Shown here: piece after piece, positions 47,987 to 59,908 of the stretch
Position numbering within the stretch: the stretch's first letter is position 1
Layout: each line of letters starts with the position of its first letter
Assembly (NCBI GenBank): GCA_037176845.1
Contig: JAYKXP010000153.1
Coordinates: 39,762 to 103,761 of the forward strand
Direction: 5' to 3'
Length of the DNA stretch: 64,000 nt
DNA from: Paramarasmius palmivorus
Lineage: Eukaryota > Basidiomycota > Agaricomycetes > Agaricales > Marasmiaceae
Notes under the pieces: generated by a model
Seen by the model: only the letters and a program-made list of their open reading frames with translations
Told to the model about the DNA's origin: nothing
The model's database searches: none
Translations under genes and position numbers: made by a program

Positions 47987-50598
47987 CTGGGTGACATGGT
48001 ATCATTCGAGACCGGTAATAGTATTACTATGCGGGTCATACACATTTTCTGTTTTATGGTAGTTGTAGTCTCACAATAGCTGTAGCAATTATTGTGGTTT
48101 TGAGTCGAAATCTTCATTTACTCCGCCTCCAGTCATGATACTAATACCTTCCTTCACTGCTCGCCAGCGTACAATGGCCTAGCGAGGAGTTTACCTTTGC
48201 AACAGGATAGAGCCCAGTTTGCAACGGGGAAGGAGTGCCATGAATCAGTCGATCGTTTTGAGCAACATCGGAGGCCAGAACGTGATATCAGCTACGTACC
48301 CTGGATTATACCACTCTTCCAATCGAGCTTGAATTCAAACTGTCAGATTCATGGCAAATCAAGAGAAACACCGGACGTACATTCGCCTTCCCTCCCCTCT
48401 TAGTAAACCGCCTTGACAACATTGGTCCCTCATCACCATTCCCTCATGTTGTCGCTCGCGGGCTTCTTGGCTTCAAGGGACAAATTCGGATCCTATGGCA
48501 TCAGACTTCAATGGTCAAACAGAGCGAAGCAGGCAGAAAAATAGCAGATAACTAGGCGACGTACCTCGAATGACTGATCAGAAATTTCTGGCACACATCC
48601 CGGCAAAACTGACTTCCAGCCTAGGATTTCACCAACGCATCAGACATAGGGCAAAAAGGTTGACACCAGATACGTACCTGAGAATCCTGCTGTCCCCATA
48701 GTCCATGTCGGATGATGTTCAATGCAACATCGGTCCCCGTAATGGTTTGAACACGACTGAAAAAGGGAACGAACGCACGTACCCGGACCGAAAAGCTAGA
48801 CCCTGCCAATACATCGGTCCTGGAACATGGCTGTTCAAAATCAGCACTCACCGCGACGCGAACTTGTGCATCACTCAGCCGAAACGGGGTACCCTCAAGG
48901 AGGCTATTGCTCGGCGGTGATGAAAGCATCGCTGTACAAAGGATAAGGTCGGGAAGTATAAAGTGGCAACGATACAACACCTTTAACCGCCTTCCCTCCT
49001 CCGCTTGTCGCATTCCTATACGTCATACTATTGAAGATTCTGTGTCTTCCGATGAGCGCAAACTGCGTCTGGTTCCGGAAAAACCCCCTTAACATTCCTG
49101 AGCAAACGAAAAAAATGGTGGGTTGTTGAAGATAGGTGTCAATCCTTCCCTACTGAACACCAATACTCAGACAGCTCAAATCGACTTAAACGATCGGCAT
49201 CCTTGAAATACCCAGGACTGGAGAGTTGAATGGTCAGCAAAAACAAAGCTCGACAAGGCCAAGCGCCCACGAAAGAGTAATCTTGAGTGCCAGATCCAAC
49301 TATGGTCATCTAGACCGGTCGTTCCCTGCAGTCCCACGCGCGATTCCATTCACCGGAGATAACTCAATATCATCGTTGAGAACTATCGAGATTTACGGGT
49401 CAGTCCATATCGACTACACGAAGAAAATACGAGACCGCTCATCTTATTTCCGTACCCCTTTCCCGACCATTGTTAGCTGGATATTCGAACTAGAGTTCGG
49501 GTTCCACTTCAGGCCTCAAGTATTGTGAATGTACATCCCTGGTAAGTTTAGGGTTCCGGTCGGATCCACAATTGCTTCAGCATCAGGTGCGCCGAACCCA
49601 TCAGGTCATCTTGGGACAAGTTCGTAGGCTCCAAATGACATTTGCTCTGCAAAGTGAGGGAGTGATGCCCTGAGTACGGACAGCGTAGTTACTACGGTCG
49701 TCGGTCAGTCCTAGGGACCCATGAGTCGGAGTTCGGATAGAATAGCCAAAGTGAAGTCCAGTAAACCAGTAAACCGCCTTTCCTTCACCGCTTTCTACGA
49801 TCCTCGAGTGTCCATACTTTAAAGAATCTAAAAAATAAATAGAACTATCATTTCTCGTAGTTGTTCAAGCACACCTTGAGTATCGATGCTGTCAATGATG
49901 TATTGAAGTTTATCAACGTATATCAACCGCTCTTACTGTTTACGCTGAGGCTGCGGAGAGGAGGACAACGCGATGAGGAGGTCTAGGAGAACGCTATAAC
50001 CAAGGTTGAAGGAATCGTTGAAGGAATCCTACGAAATCTCAGAATCACGTGCGTATTAATAATAGGCGCGCGTGGCCGGCGTCGCCGGTATCCGTCAATT
50101 GATCGTCAAAGAGGGGAGTGAAGAGAACGTGCCGATCAAGGACTGCCTGCGGCCGAAGCAAAATTCACACACCCCTATCTTTTGACTTCTCCTTGACATT
50201 CAAACGTTCACAACGTTCACAGCTTGCACTTCAACTTAGTAAACGTGAACCATTCACAAACCCATCTCAAAAATTAGTGATCAGTTTGGTATAAAGGATC
50301 GAAACCAAAGACACCGTTACTCATTTTCGATTGAACAGGATATGTCTATAGTTCTAGTCACATTACTCTAAATCGACTTTTACTGAGTACAGAGAGAATT
50401 ATTCGTCCATGTCAAGGTAAATCCGGAAGGAAGGGGAACATGTAAGTGTTTGGATCAACTGATAAAAGGGGGTTGCATCAGAATGGTAGATAAAGGGAAA
50501 GAAATCAGCAGCAGAGAAGAAATCGTAAAATCGTGAGTATGAAAATGAACGTCCATGACAATATGTATAACTTGCGTGTTTGCTAACGTCGACTGAGC
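47987..50598. other. Gene-poor stretch
   Basis: No exon chain is visible on either strand. Short frames at 48705-48920, 48907-49092 and 49226-49528 overlap frames on the other strand and carry no domain. Confidence 0.45.
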
Positions 50599-52828
50599 TC
50601 AGCGCTGACGCTTTTCGGATTTGCCGCGTTCGAGGTGGTCACCGGTACGCTTACTGCCGCTACTGGCACTACCAGCACCGGCGAAAGTAAGGTTATTTTT
50701 CACGTTGCGGGCAACGCGCTCGTCGGCGAGTTTCGAACGGTCTTTGACAGCTTCACAGAAATGTCCAAAGATATAAGACCAATCTTCGAGGTTCTTCATA
50801 TCCGTATCGTACCGCCAAACAGCTTGGCTCTTGAGTACATCCTCTCGCTGCGGGGATGGTAGATGTTTTGTCGATTCAACGATGATAGCATAGGTCGCTC
50901 TGTCTGCTGGTGTCGGTGGAGAAACGACATATCGTACTGCAAGTAAATCCTCAAACGTGCAAATGAGTTGCCGAAGGGGTCCAACAGGGAGCCCGGCTGT
51001 CTTCATGTCCCGTGCCATGATCCCCTTCCTCTTGATATCCCCACCGCCCGACCAACCAGTCTCTCGGTCAATAAGGCGGAAGTCAAACCAAAGCTTCATG
51101 AACTTCTCCACTGCATTTGGCGCGATACCGTGTGGGGTATAGTTCAAAGTCAACCAGCAAAGCACGTAGAAGAACGACTCCAGGTCGTCAGCACGCGTGT
51201 GCCGTTTGGATGTACCGAGGAGCAGTTGTGCCGACATAAACTGCCAGGTGCCCTACAAAACCATCCATGAGCATCATATATAAACCCTCTAAAGACTGCC
51301 ATACCGTTCTTTCCCGCTGCCTTGGAGACTCATCGTCGGTGACCTCCTTGCTAAAATCCCAGTCAATCAGGAAGCCTTCTTTGCCGTCGTGTCGGATGAG
51401 AATGTTTCCTGCGCTGACATCCCGGTGCAAAATCTTGAGTCTGTCGTAGGCTGCACGATGCGCTGCAAAATTATCTTCAACGGCATTGAAACGGAAGATC
51501 AAATTGAGGCTCACCTTCCATACCATCTTTTATCGCATTAACAAATTCCCAGGTGGTGTCGAATTCGTTTAGAGGACGGCACACTTCTTCGAAGACAATG
51601 TAGTAATGACAGAAAGGGCGGAGCTGAAGATTGGGGAATTTTTTTTCGAAGAATTCAGGTATGATCAACGAAACCGTTTTCTGCTCGGTTCCCGCAACCT
51701 TAGCGTCGCCATGAGCGATGACCGTCAGAATATGCGGTACCTCCTTCTCGTGAAGCTCCTTGTAGATTGTACCTTCTTTCTTCATGTCATCAAGGCAGAT
51801 CCGCCACGTCTCCTTCAGCCACACTTTCTGTCCGTCCGCAGTGATTGCAATGAAACCTCGAGTGTATCGACCAAAGGGACACGCCGATAACCCGTGAGTG
51901 TCAAGAAGAGCATAGAGAACGACCGTCTTGCCCGAAATCTCGTCGTAGATGTCGAATTTCCACAATACCGTATGCCTATTGTACTTCGGCAGCATGGTCA
52001 TGGCCGTTGCAGCGTCAGGTTCCTTGAACACATCGGCAGGGCTGACAGACGGGTCATACCCACGAAGCGCTCTGTCTGCGTGGTTGAAACGCCAAAAGAA
52101 GTCGACGAGATAGTTATTTTCGTACCAGCAGAACGCGCTGGTCACAATAGCTACTTCACGGTCGATGCGAATCAAACGCGCCATCTTTCCAGCAACTTCG
52201 ATGCAAAAGACGTGCGTCCTGAACTGTGATGCCATCGTCGCGCCTGCATATGTAGCCAGCTGGCCTCGCGTATGCCGGGATTGCGCCGTATCCTTTTCGA
52301 ATGGCACTCCTTGATTGTCGAAGCCGGTGTAACCAGCGTGGAGCTTCAACTCGAGAAAGGCGTCGAGCTTGGTGATGTCGAGAGGCTGACTAGGAGATGG
52401 GAGATTGTCCTTGGAGTAGATAGACATGTCGACCTTGATAGTTCCCGACTGATGGGACCAGGTAATGTCGTCGGGTTTATCGGCAGTGGTCTTCACCTCG
52501 ATCCTCGTGCAATATGGCTGCAGAAGGGTCATCTGAAATCAATGGTAAGTACAGGAAAGCCAGTAATCTTGATGACACAGTGACTCACAAATTCTTCGTA
52601 CATATCTGCTTCGACGTTGCATCTTTCAAATGCCTGTTCCCATGACTCTTTTCTAAAAGAAGGACGTCGCGGCAACCCATCGTTTTTTGGCAAGAACTTG
52701 TCGAGGAATTTGGAAGGGTCCATGGGACCGTGCCACTTGCCGCGGGATTCGATCTCGACGTGAGCAATGCGAGCATCACCGGCCCAACGAGATGTTGCTT
52801 GACGTGATTCGATGCCATCCGATGCCAT
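50599..52828 (-). CDS. FunK1-type fungal protein kinase
   Basis: Four exons, 52828-52589, 52532-51515, 51462-51305 and 51252-50599, join in frame over 52-56 nt introns to encode 689 aa. The N-terminal 350 residues belong to the fungal-type kinase family (WSHQSGTIKVDMSIYSKDN, HTRGQLATYAGATMASQFRT, FCWYENNYLVDFFWRFNHAD). The kinase core has WLKETWR in the VAIK position, the catalytic loop ILHRDVSAGNILIRHDG, and FLIDWDFSKE where DFG is expected (D-W-D, as is usual in this family). GTWQFMSAQLLLG and RADDLESFFYVLCWLTLNYT follow. FunK1 kinases are strongly expanded in mushrooms and have been linked to multicellular development; substrates are unknown. The C-terminus is short and basic. A second in-frame ATG lies ten codons upstream. 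The start region is a tandem decamer (GATGCCATCC twice, 52811-52830). Confidence 0.92.
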
Positions 52829-55059
52829 CCGAGAAATTCGATGTCTGCTGATATTCACCTGACGTATACTCAGAAAATATATCTGGGACTTTACAGAATG
52901 GACAGAGGAACTTGGAAAAACACGTTGAAAAGTTTTCGAGCTCGCCGCTGGTCCGTGCGCGAGTCAGGGTCAAATTGACTTCGAAGACACTTTCTCCCAC
53001 GTCCCATTCTTTCCCTCCAACCACCACCATCTCCTCTTCCCGACCTATCCCAACCTCTATAGCCGCTGGAATGGTGTAGGACATGCATTTGGGATGACGG
53101 AAAAGCAAATTCTTGGTATGGTTTGGGTTCAATGCTTTGATTTGTATTGAATTCTCACGGCAAGGCTTGTATAGGCTCGTTCCTCTACCGGTACTCCCAG
53201 AACGTTGCAGTGAGTCTTGGAGAGTTATCTAATTCTTGTCACCAACCTCACATTATCACATCATACAGGATCTCGTCGTCGCATAAGAAGAGTAGGAGCA
53301 AAGCCAGCGGTAGATCAAACGGTGCCCGTTGGAGAACGCAGTCTCGCCAGGACTTGTATGTCGGTTTCGGAAATGGTTGGGAGTTTGGAATCTGGGGACG
53401 GCAGGGCACAGGGTTTAGAGCATCAGTTTGGTTGGGGGCAAGAGCTTTGGGGTTCGCTCGGGGTTCGTTAGCTGGGCCATACTTGTCGGAAACTGGATGT
53501 ATTATACTTAGTAGTATGTTGTTGAATATATTCATTTTACACTAATAAACGTTGAGCCCTAGGGTGAACCGGAGCAAGAAAACCCATATGTAGCCGATTG
53601 TCAGAATCTATCAGGTAACGTCTAATAGCATCGGATAACGTCCGCGAAAACTCCCACTTAAGGATGTCATTCGACACCATCCGACGTTATACGACAGATG
53701 GGCTGGGCATCGAATCGCGTCGGATAGCGTCCAATAAAACCCCACTGGGCATCACCCCCGAGCCTTTCCGAAGCGTACTGGGTGCTCTCAGAAGGATTGT
53801 CAAGAGAAAGCTGACTAGAGCGAGAAGGAGGAGTTTTCGTCTTCGGATCCATGATGGTCAGTGAGGTATTCTTGATTCATAGTTGCAAAATCTAGAGGTT
53901 AGATACTCTTTCAGAAATTGGGCTACGACTTGGCGGTATAAAGAGAACAATGGAACGTGATCGTGGCCGCTTCTTTTTTTCCCTTATCGGGCCGACGAAA
54001 ATTCACACGCCGAATAGCCGAGCAACGACTCGCTCTTCGCCCCCAACCCAGATTTTCTTAATCCGTAGGACAATGAGCTCTCGAGTTTTGTTCTTCCGGC
54101 GGTCGTTCAGTGTAGTGACTAGCAACTAGTCAGGTTTTCGGACGGACTCGGATTCGACGAATTCCCCAAATATGCCAGGTTTCCTCATCGCAAAAGCACC
54201 TTAGGCAATTCTCTTCAATCTTTCGATAGCCTATTCGATTTGTTTTGGGTAACAAGACGTGTCGTAGTACGTTTTCGATATTCCTGTGCGATACGCTGAA
54301 TGAATGGGACATGCAGCATAGCGCAGCCCAGGGACAAAGGGTATTAGATCAAATCGAAAGATCCTGAACATGGTAGGTAACATGTCCCCTTTCGCATGCA
54401 GTGCTGATAACGAGCTTGTTCAGACAACACTAAACATGATCAGAGCAAAAACTGCCGCAGAATTCCTCGTTCCGAAGATGTACACATCGGGCGGGGGTCT
54501 TTCATCGAATCGTATTTCATTATGCATGTCAGCCCATTTCAGGCTACGCACCTTTACCAATGCCATGCTTCCCGATGCCTCGACCTCGAACAAGAGCCAG
54601 AACGATCGATACTATTCAGGGGCTATCTGGCGACCGAAAGAATAGTATCTTTGTGCTCATATTGGCGGGCATCTGATTGCTATGGTGTCCCGCGTTTTAC
54701 CTGTCATATCTCAGCGCAGTTCGGGAAGACAATTCAATACCGTTACGAGGCAATGAAACATTACCTTGGTTGTCGATCCTACGATGCTCGGAAGGCCTGC
54801 TCAAGCGCTTACAGGTCTTATGGTGTACAGGCTCTGGTACCGCTTACAACAATCTCCTGGCCAGCTCTCTCCGCATTAGTCGAACCTTGTCTAGTAGCCG
54901 ATCGCAGTTGGTGTACACGGCATGCATTTTTCTTCGCCGGCAGGATCGTGATGTGTATGATCTTCGCATGCTTCCTTCAGCGGCCGAGGGTCTGTGAGGG
55001 TACTTAAATAGCGAAATCTTCTTGTGCTTGTCCACACTTCGAAAGTGTACTATATCTAG
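52829..55059. other. Intergenic stretch
   Basis: A minus-strand frame at 53132-52776 overlaps the kinase start region and may be leader sequence. Plus-strand frames near 53147-53545 are glycine-rich without a domain. A plus-strand frame ending at 54997 (QLVYTACIFLRRQDRDVYDL) may be the tail of another gene, but no upstream exon joins it. Short related motifs of the type TCGGATARCGTCC occur at 53631-53643 and 53720-53732. Confidence 0.4.
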
Positions 55060-55834
55060 ATGGTCCCTGGTAAGGCTCTATTCTTTCTACTGCAATGTAT
55101 CGTCGTATACTGATCAGAAACTGCAGGAGGACAGCCAAATGCACATTGTAAAAATATGAAGTCTCCCTTCTCTAGGGACAGGTTCCCATCAAGACCCGAG
55201 AATCCTGAACGTGGTGTGTATCAGAGTATATTGCATTGTGCTTCCCCAAATCTTACCATATGTTTCCGCAGATAGAGCCTCCAGGACGAAAACTAAAAAA
55301 ACATCGCCTCTTAGGAAGTTGGTGCACAGTTCGGGTAGGTCACCCCCTTCAGCCATTGTTTAGCTCGCCATTCTTATTGGCGTCTTGCAGGTTACACGCC
55401 CTCTACTTCTATAGGTGATGAACAAGGACCGCGGTCTCGGGTTGACATTGTTCCTGCCAACAATGTTAGTACTCCAGTATTCAGACCAGGCGAGTTTTCT
55501 TCAACATCATCTTGCAATACACCACGCTCATCTGAATCGTTTAGGTTATAACCCCTGCTATGATCATGATGTACGACCGGGGCGTAGACATGATCAGGCA
55601 AACATCTCTAATGCATTGGTGGTTGAGGGTGCACCCAACGTCAATGAAGAGCTGAATGATGTTGTCGAGAATCCAGATGTCGTTGGACCAGAGCAGGTCC
55701 CTCAACAGCCGCCACCACATCGTCGGTCATCGACTCCGCGAGGGAATTCGGAATGGCGAAGAAAAGGACGATTACTGCGTCTATTGATAAGATTTGCTAC
55801 TAGTAGTAGTACGAGGAATGCATCCTGTGTATGA
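55060..55834 (+). CDS. Microexon family, copy 1 (182 aa, unknown function)
   Basis: Five exons, 55060-55069, 55127-55213, 55272-55334, 55391-55489 and 55545-55834, all meet in phase 1 and give 182 aa. The first coding exon is only 10 nt (ATG GTC CCT G). Exon 2 ends SRDRFPSRPENPERG, exon 3 is DRASRTKTKKTSPLRKLVHS, and exon 4 is YTPSTSIGDEQGPRSRVDIV onward. The last exon starts YNPCYDHDV, continues with NEELNDVVENPDVVGPEQVP and ends in a basic tail (GNSEWRRKGRLLRLLIRFAT). Intron 4 (55490-55544) must start with GC (CCAG|GCGAGT) because the frame hits a stop if it is read through. No signal peptide or known domain is seen; the protein is polar, probably disordered and possibly nuclear. The exon-by-exon match to copy 2 supports the model. 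Confidence 0.7.
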
Positions 55835-56676
55835 TTTTCAATGATATCGATGAGACGTTAGTCGGCGCCGGCGTTACCGGTCTGTTGTTGCGGCGAGTTT
55901 ATGTGTTCTGACTCAGCCTACTGTTCCGACCTTGACGTCGACGGTTCCTCGACTTGACCGACCGACAATCCTGGCCGCATCTCTTGCCAAGATACCTCCC
56001 CTCAGTTCATTTAATTCAGCTCTTCATAACACGCGCCTCAGCGTGAGATGACATACCGGTTTCTCCCGCATGCATGAAATCCTCGCCAATATCGGTAGTC
56101 AAAGAGTCTATTTGACTGGCTCTTTTGGAGTATATGCTAGTATATGGTGGATGCGTCTGGGGGCGGATATTCGCAGTGAAATATACAGTTCAGGTGAGTT
56201 ATCCTACGTCTCTGTCTCTATATGTTCAGTCTTATCAGGATCTTCCAAGCTATCCTCTATCATCCCACCAATACGGACAGGGCAGATAAAAAATCACCAC
56301 TTGGCATCCCTACGAGAACGTCCATTCTAAACAATCAATCCAGTACCATCCTCCACCTATGAAACATGGTGCTATTTTTGTCGCAACAGAAAATAGCTGC
56401 ATTGGAGGTACTAAGCATTAATCTGGCCCGTTCATCTATCAGATGTTGATTCAAATCCAATTAGGCCATCGCGTAGTACAGGAGACTCACCACTTCCTCA
56501 GCACACGGCTTGCAACTGCCCCAGCGCTTATCTCGCCGCTCAATTTTGGCATCGAACATATACGATCTTCACATGTCAACTGGAAACTACATAGGAACCG
56601 GCCTGCGAGAGGTTTAAATCTCTATGAACGATAGAACACGGCGGAGTCTTTTCCCATTCGCCCTCAGTCAGTCGAG
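55835..56676. other. Spacer between microexon copies, possible decayed exon
   Basis: A segment at about 56240-56335 reads YHPTNTDRADKKSPLGIPTR after an acceptor-like AAG. It weakly resembles exon 4 of copies 1 and 2 and may be a relic of another copy. Nothing else is supported. Confidence 0.3.
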
Positions 56677-57622
56677 ATGGACCCTGGTAGACATTTGCCA
56701 CTATTACACCTGCAAGGTGTACTAGGTGACCAATCATCTGTTCTCAGCAACGCCCTGCAACGCCGGTCGTGTACATGACACGATGATGGTTTCCGGTACT
56801 ACCAACACCCATCACGAGAGCCACAGTGTATACTACAGTGGTATCACTGTCAGAGCTGAGGCGGAAAGGACCTGTGTCCGTGCATCTTTCAGAGATAACC
56901 CTCAACCAAACTCCCAAAACGCTGAGCGTGGTATGTTTCACAGTATCCTTTCTACACTTTGATATTCACGATGGGTTTACGTAGATAAGGCACTTGGCAG
57001 GGCCAAGGCGAAAACATCTAGGACAACCCTTATCGTGCGTAGCATGCACAATGCAGGTGAAGTTTTGTATTCAACTTTCCATTGTTCTACCATTCTTACC
57101 AGGCTCTTCTAGGCTATACACCTTCTACGCACAGTGTACTAGCTGATGATCCAACTTCGGATAAAGGACGAGAACCATCATCCCGAGTCGGCATCCCTCC
57201 CAACAAGTCCGATGACCCTATATCTATTCACGTTTACGAACCGGGTGAGCCTCCCTACTAATCCACCTTGTACTTCTTCATGTGTACCTCGTCATGCTCA
57301 TTGCATACCTTCAGGTTATAGCCCTTCCTACATTGTGCCTTCCTCGGACAACGAAACACGGCAAGGCTACTGGGTCACCAGCTCCAGCCAAGCAGATATC
57401 TCGAGCCCGCGGGGTGCGCTCATTGCAATCGAAGGGTTGGTTGGTGACGCCGTAAATGAGAGCCAGACTTCCCATCCAGAGCTCGAGCCAAACCGACCCC
57501 CAGCGACTCTACCCACTGGACCACGATCCTCACGTTCACACCACTGGTCGTCCAGACTGCGAGCGATTTGGCGGAGAATCAGACGGGAGAAGAGGTGCAC
57601 TGTCGATCCGGAACTTGAGTGA
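56677..57622 (+). CDS. Microexon family, copy 2 (234 aa, unknown function)
   Basis: Five exons, 56677-56686, 56748-56930, 56985-57056, 57113-57244 and 57315-57622, are all joined in phase 1. As in copy 1, the first coding exon is 10 nt (ATG GAC CCT G). Exon 2 ends SFRDNPQPNSQNAERG, exon 3 is DKALGRAKAKTSRTTLIVRS and MHNAG, exon 4 is YTPSTHSVLADDPTSDKGRE with SRVGIPPN, and the last exon starts YSPSYIVPSSDNETRQGYW. It continues to a proline-rich segment (ELEPNRPPATLPTGPRSSRS) and a basic end (LRAIWRRIRREKR). Every exon has a counterpart in copy 1, in the same order and phase, while the residues differ freely. That points to an old tandem duplication under constraint on architecture. No domain is recognised; the Arg-rich tail suggests nucleic-acid or membrane-surface binding, which is inference only. 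Confidence 0.72.
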
Positions 57623-57969
57623 AGCCAATGCTTGGGCAAAGTGATTGGGCAAAGTGAATGCAGATGGTCGTCGTATTTCGGATATGTAGACTGTTCTGAG
57701 TCCTTCGGATGTACACAATATCAGTTCTTTGTCCTAGAAAGCAGTCCATGATCAAGCTGTGCATTCCGCGGTAGCTTATAAGGCACACAATGTGCCAAAG
57801 GCGTGTTCATAGTTCCTGGAGGTTTTAACACACCTCTTTCCACCATTTCTACCATCTCAACACGCAGAACGATGCAACGTGTAAACGCCCTCTCCATGCG
57901 GTCAACCAACTCCCGAAAACCCAAACCTGGACAAAAGCCAGAAAGCCGTCGTACGTCCGATTTCACAGC

Positions 57970-58171
57970 ATGTCCGCGAGTGTTCAAAACGATGCGCCTA
58001 TAGAGAATCTATGGCAAGCTACGGCTAAAGCTAACAGAGATCTAACGGCGAAGACGATGCATAACGAGTGTAAGTCTTCCATTTTGCTGTGGTTCTCTAT
58101 TACTGAAAAGTTTAGCCTACACCCCTTCGACCAGCAAGGCCAGTAACTTGACAATGAATAACCGCCGCTGA
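57970..58171 (+). CDS. Microexon family, copy 3, short (51 aa)
   Basis: Two exons, 57970-58069 and 58116-58171, are joined in phase 1 over a 46-nt intron. Exon 1 ends TAKANRDLTAKTMHNE, matching the exon-3 type of copy 2 (AKAKTSRTTLIVRSMHNA). Exon 2 starts YTPSTSKASNLTMNNRR and stops, corresponding to the start of the exon-4 type. The first-exon type, the linker exon and the basic C-terminal exon are missing, so this is a truncated or minimal member. It lies 120 bp from the 3' end of the farnesyl diphosphate synthase gene, convergent with it. A 5' exon further upstream (for example around 57803) cannot be excluded. Confidence 0.5.
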
Positions 58172-58288
58172 ATATCCGACAATGTCTTGTGTTATCGGTT
58201 GCATGTCCTTGTTTAACTATTGAATACGGTAGTCATAAATACGTCGTGTCCCGAGCAAATTTATGTTTGTATATACGTTCTCTCGACT

Positions 58289-59908
58289 TTACTTCTGGCG
58301 GCGATAGACCTTGTCCAAGAACCTTGTGAATACCTCCTTCCTCAGTACACCCTGTTCTCCAGGGGCGCCTTCGGGAATCTCATCAATCATTCCCGTCAAG
58401 GTCTTATAAACACCATCCTCATATTCCCTATACTTCTCCTTAATACCAATCTCCTCAAAAACTGCTTTAACCCTCTTCTCGGCTTCACCTAGATACCCCT
58501 GCTCTCCACCGTTCTCCGCAGCCAACGCACGCGCCATGGCTTTCTCCTCCTCAGTCGGCTTTACACCGTAGTTTTCGTCCAGAATCCGGCGCTGTTCGGG
58601 TGATGCCAACGCCAAAGCCGTATTGATAACCCAGGAACACTTGTTATCAACGATGTCCGTTCCGACTTTGCCGATCTGAGAGGGGGTACCAGAAAAGTCG
58701 AGAAAGTCGTCTTGCACTTGGAAGTATTCGCCGAGGGGGAGAAGGATAGATTTGGCTATCTCGTAGGGTTTGATCACTTTTCTTGAGGTAGTATCGGTGT
58801 AGGTTTCAGGAACACCACATATGTGCATACCGAGAGCGACAGGGAGATAGAAGGAGTAGTAGGCAGTTTTGTAGGTAACAATTAGGGAATGTCTGTCGAT
58901 CAAAGGTCAAGGAATGTATAGCGAGCCACAAAGGAGTACACACCTCTTCAAGGAGAACCTATTCAAGTCGACAGAGCTTTCTGGAGCGGTGATAGAATCA
59001 ACGAGTTGACCCATCTCGGTCTGATATGTGACTTCGTGGAACAGGTCGAGCAAGTCGACATAGTACGGCTCTTTCTTAAAGTGCTTCTTCAAAAGGTAGT
59101 AGATGGCACGCTCAAGCATGCACGAATCATTAACGGAGATGAGGCCGACTTTATGAGGGTGTTCGACGCGATACCAACATGGCTGGCCACGGCGTGTAAT
59201 GGAAGAATCGATGATATCGTCAGAGACAAGGAAGAAAGCTTGAAGCTAGTCGATGTCAGAAGGTAACCTGATCAGAAGAAACAGCATCGCTGACTAGTTC
59301 CACACCCCATCCGAGAACAGCGGCTTGCAGATATTCCTCGTCACGTAGAGATCGTCCCTTCAAAATTTCGACAGTGTCAACAACTGCCATTCCACGGTTG
59401 AGTTTGCCTCCTAGAACGTTGTAATCAAGGCTCTGGAAAACGATTAGATATAACTGACAACTTTCATTTGTCTTTGACTCACCTTTGCGTACAGTCGCGG
59501 CAAAAAAATTTGCAATGCCTTATTTGGAAGGAGATTCCCATCTGCGCTGGGAACATGTTGTAGCGCAAAAAACTTCGTGATATCATCATATTTCTCACTT
59601 TTCCTTTTAGTCTCAGCCTCGTATCATGCATCTCAGCTGAATTTACTAAAAAAATCAAGGTAAAGGCATGCACTCGCTCACGGTCTGTCCTGAACCCGTA
59701 ACGTATGTCGAGCCTTTTTTGGAAATTTTTGGGGCCGTGGGACTGATCTACCCAAAAAGGCATTGCAAATTTTTTTGCCGCGACTGTACCATTCTACTGC
59801 ATCCTGGGGCATACCCTCACCCTTAAAGTGTGTCAACAACTCTTCGCGGATGACATTCCATACATCCCCGAGCTTAGCATGTTGAGCGGTTTGGTCGTTA
59901 AAGGACAT
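58289..59908 (-). CDS. ERG20: Farnesyl diphosphate synthase, exon 1 interrupted by a MITE
   Basis: The enzyme condenses IPP with DMAPP and then GPP to farnesyl diphosphate, precursor of sterols, dolichol, haem A and mushroom sesquiterpenes. Exons: 59908-59787 plus 59489-59483 (one exon before the insertion), 59432-59295, 59245-58944 and 58892-58289. Markers are [40 protein letters not shown], the first Asp-rich motif [36 protein letters not shown] and the second Asp-rich motif [14 protein letters not shown], then [13 protein letters not shown]. The product is 390 aa once the 295-bp element at 59492-59786 is removed; the exon then reads EWYAK and splices in phase to SLDYNV. With the element in place the frame reaches a stop inside it, so this allele should not make the enzyme. 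The C-terminal half carries a modest insertion (about 38 residues) relative to yeast, in the region after ENYGVK. Confidence 0.93.
59492..59786. mobile_element. MITE with 28-bp perfect TIRs and TA duplication (Tc1/mariner type)
   Basis: The ends are exact inverted repeats of 28 bp (59492-59519 and 59759-59786) that begin CAGTCGCGGCAAAAAAATTT. TA stands on both sides (59490-59491 and 59787-59788). The CAGT start and TA duplication fit the Tc1/mariner (pogo/Fot) superfamily. The 239-bp interior has no open frame of note, so this is a non-autonomous element moved by a transposase encoded elsewhere. Deleting it with one TA restores the conserved reading frame of farnesyl diphosphate synthase, which fixes the insertion point independently of the TIRs. 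The identical arms indicate a recent insertion. Confidence 0.93.

Noticed and set aside
50635..52583. Plus-strand frames of 75-111 aa opposite the FunK1 kinase
   Set aside because: They are shadows of the kinase exons, which are defined by motifs and clean splice joins.
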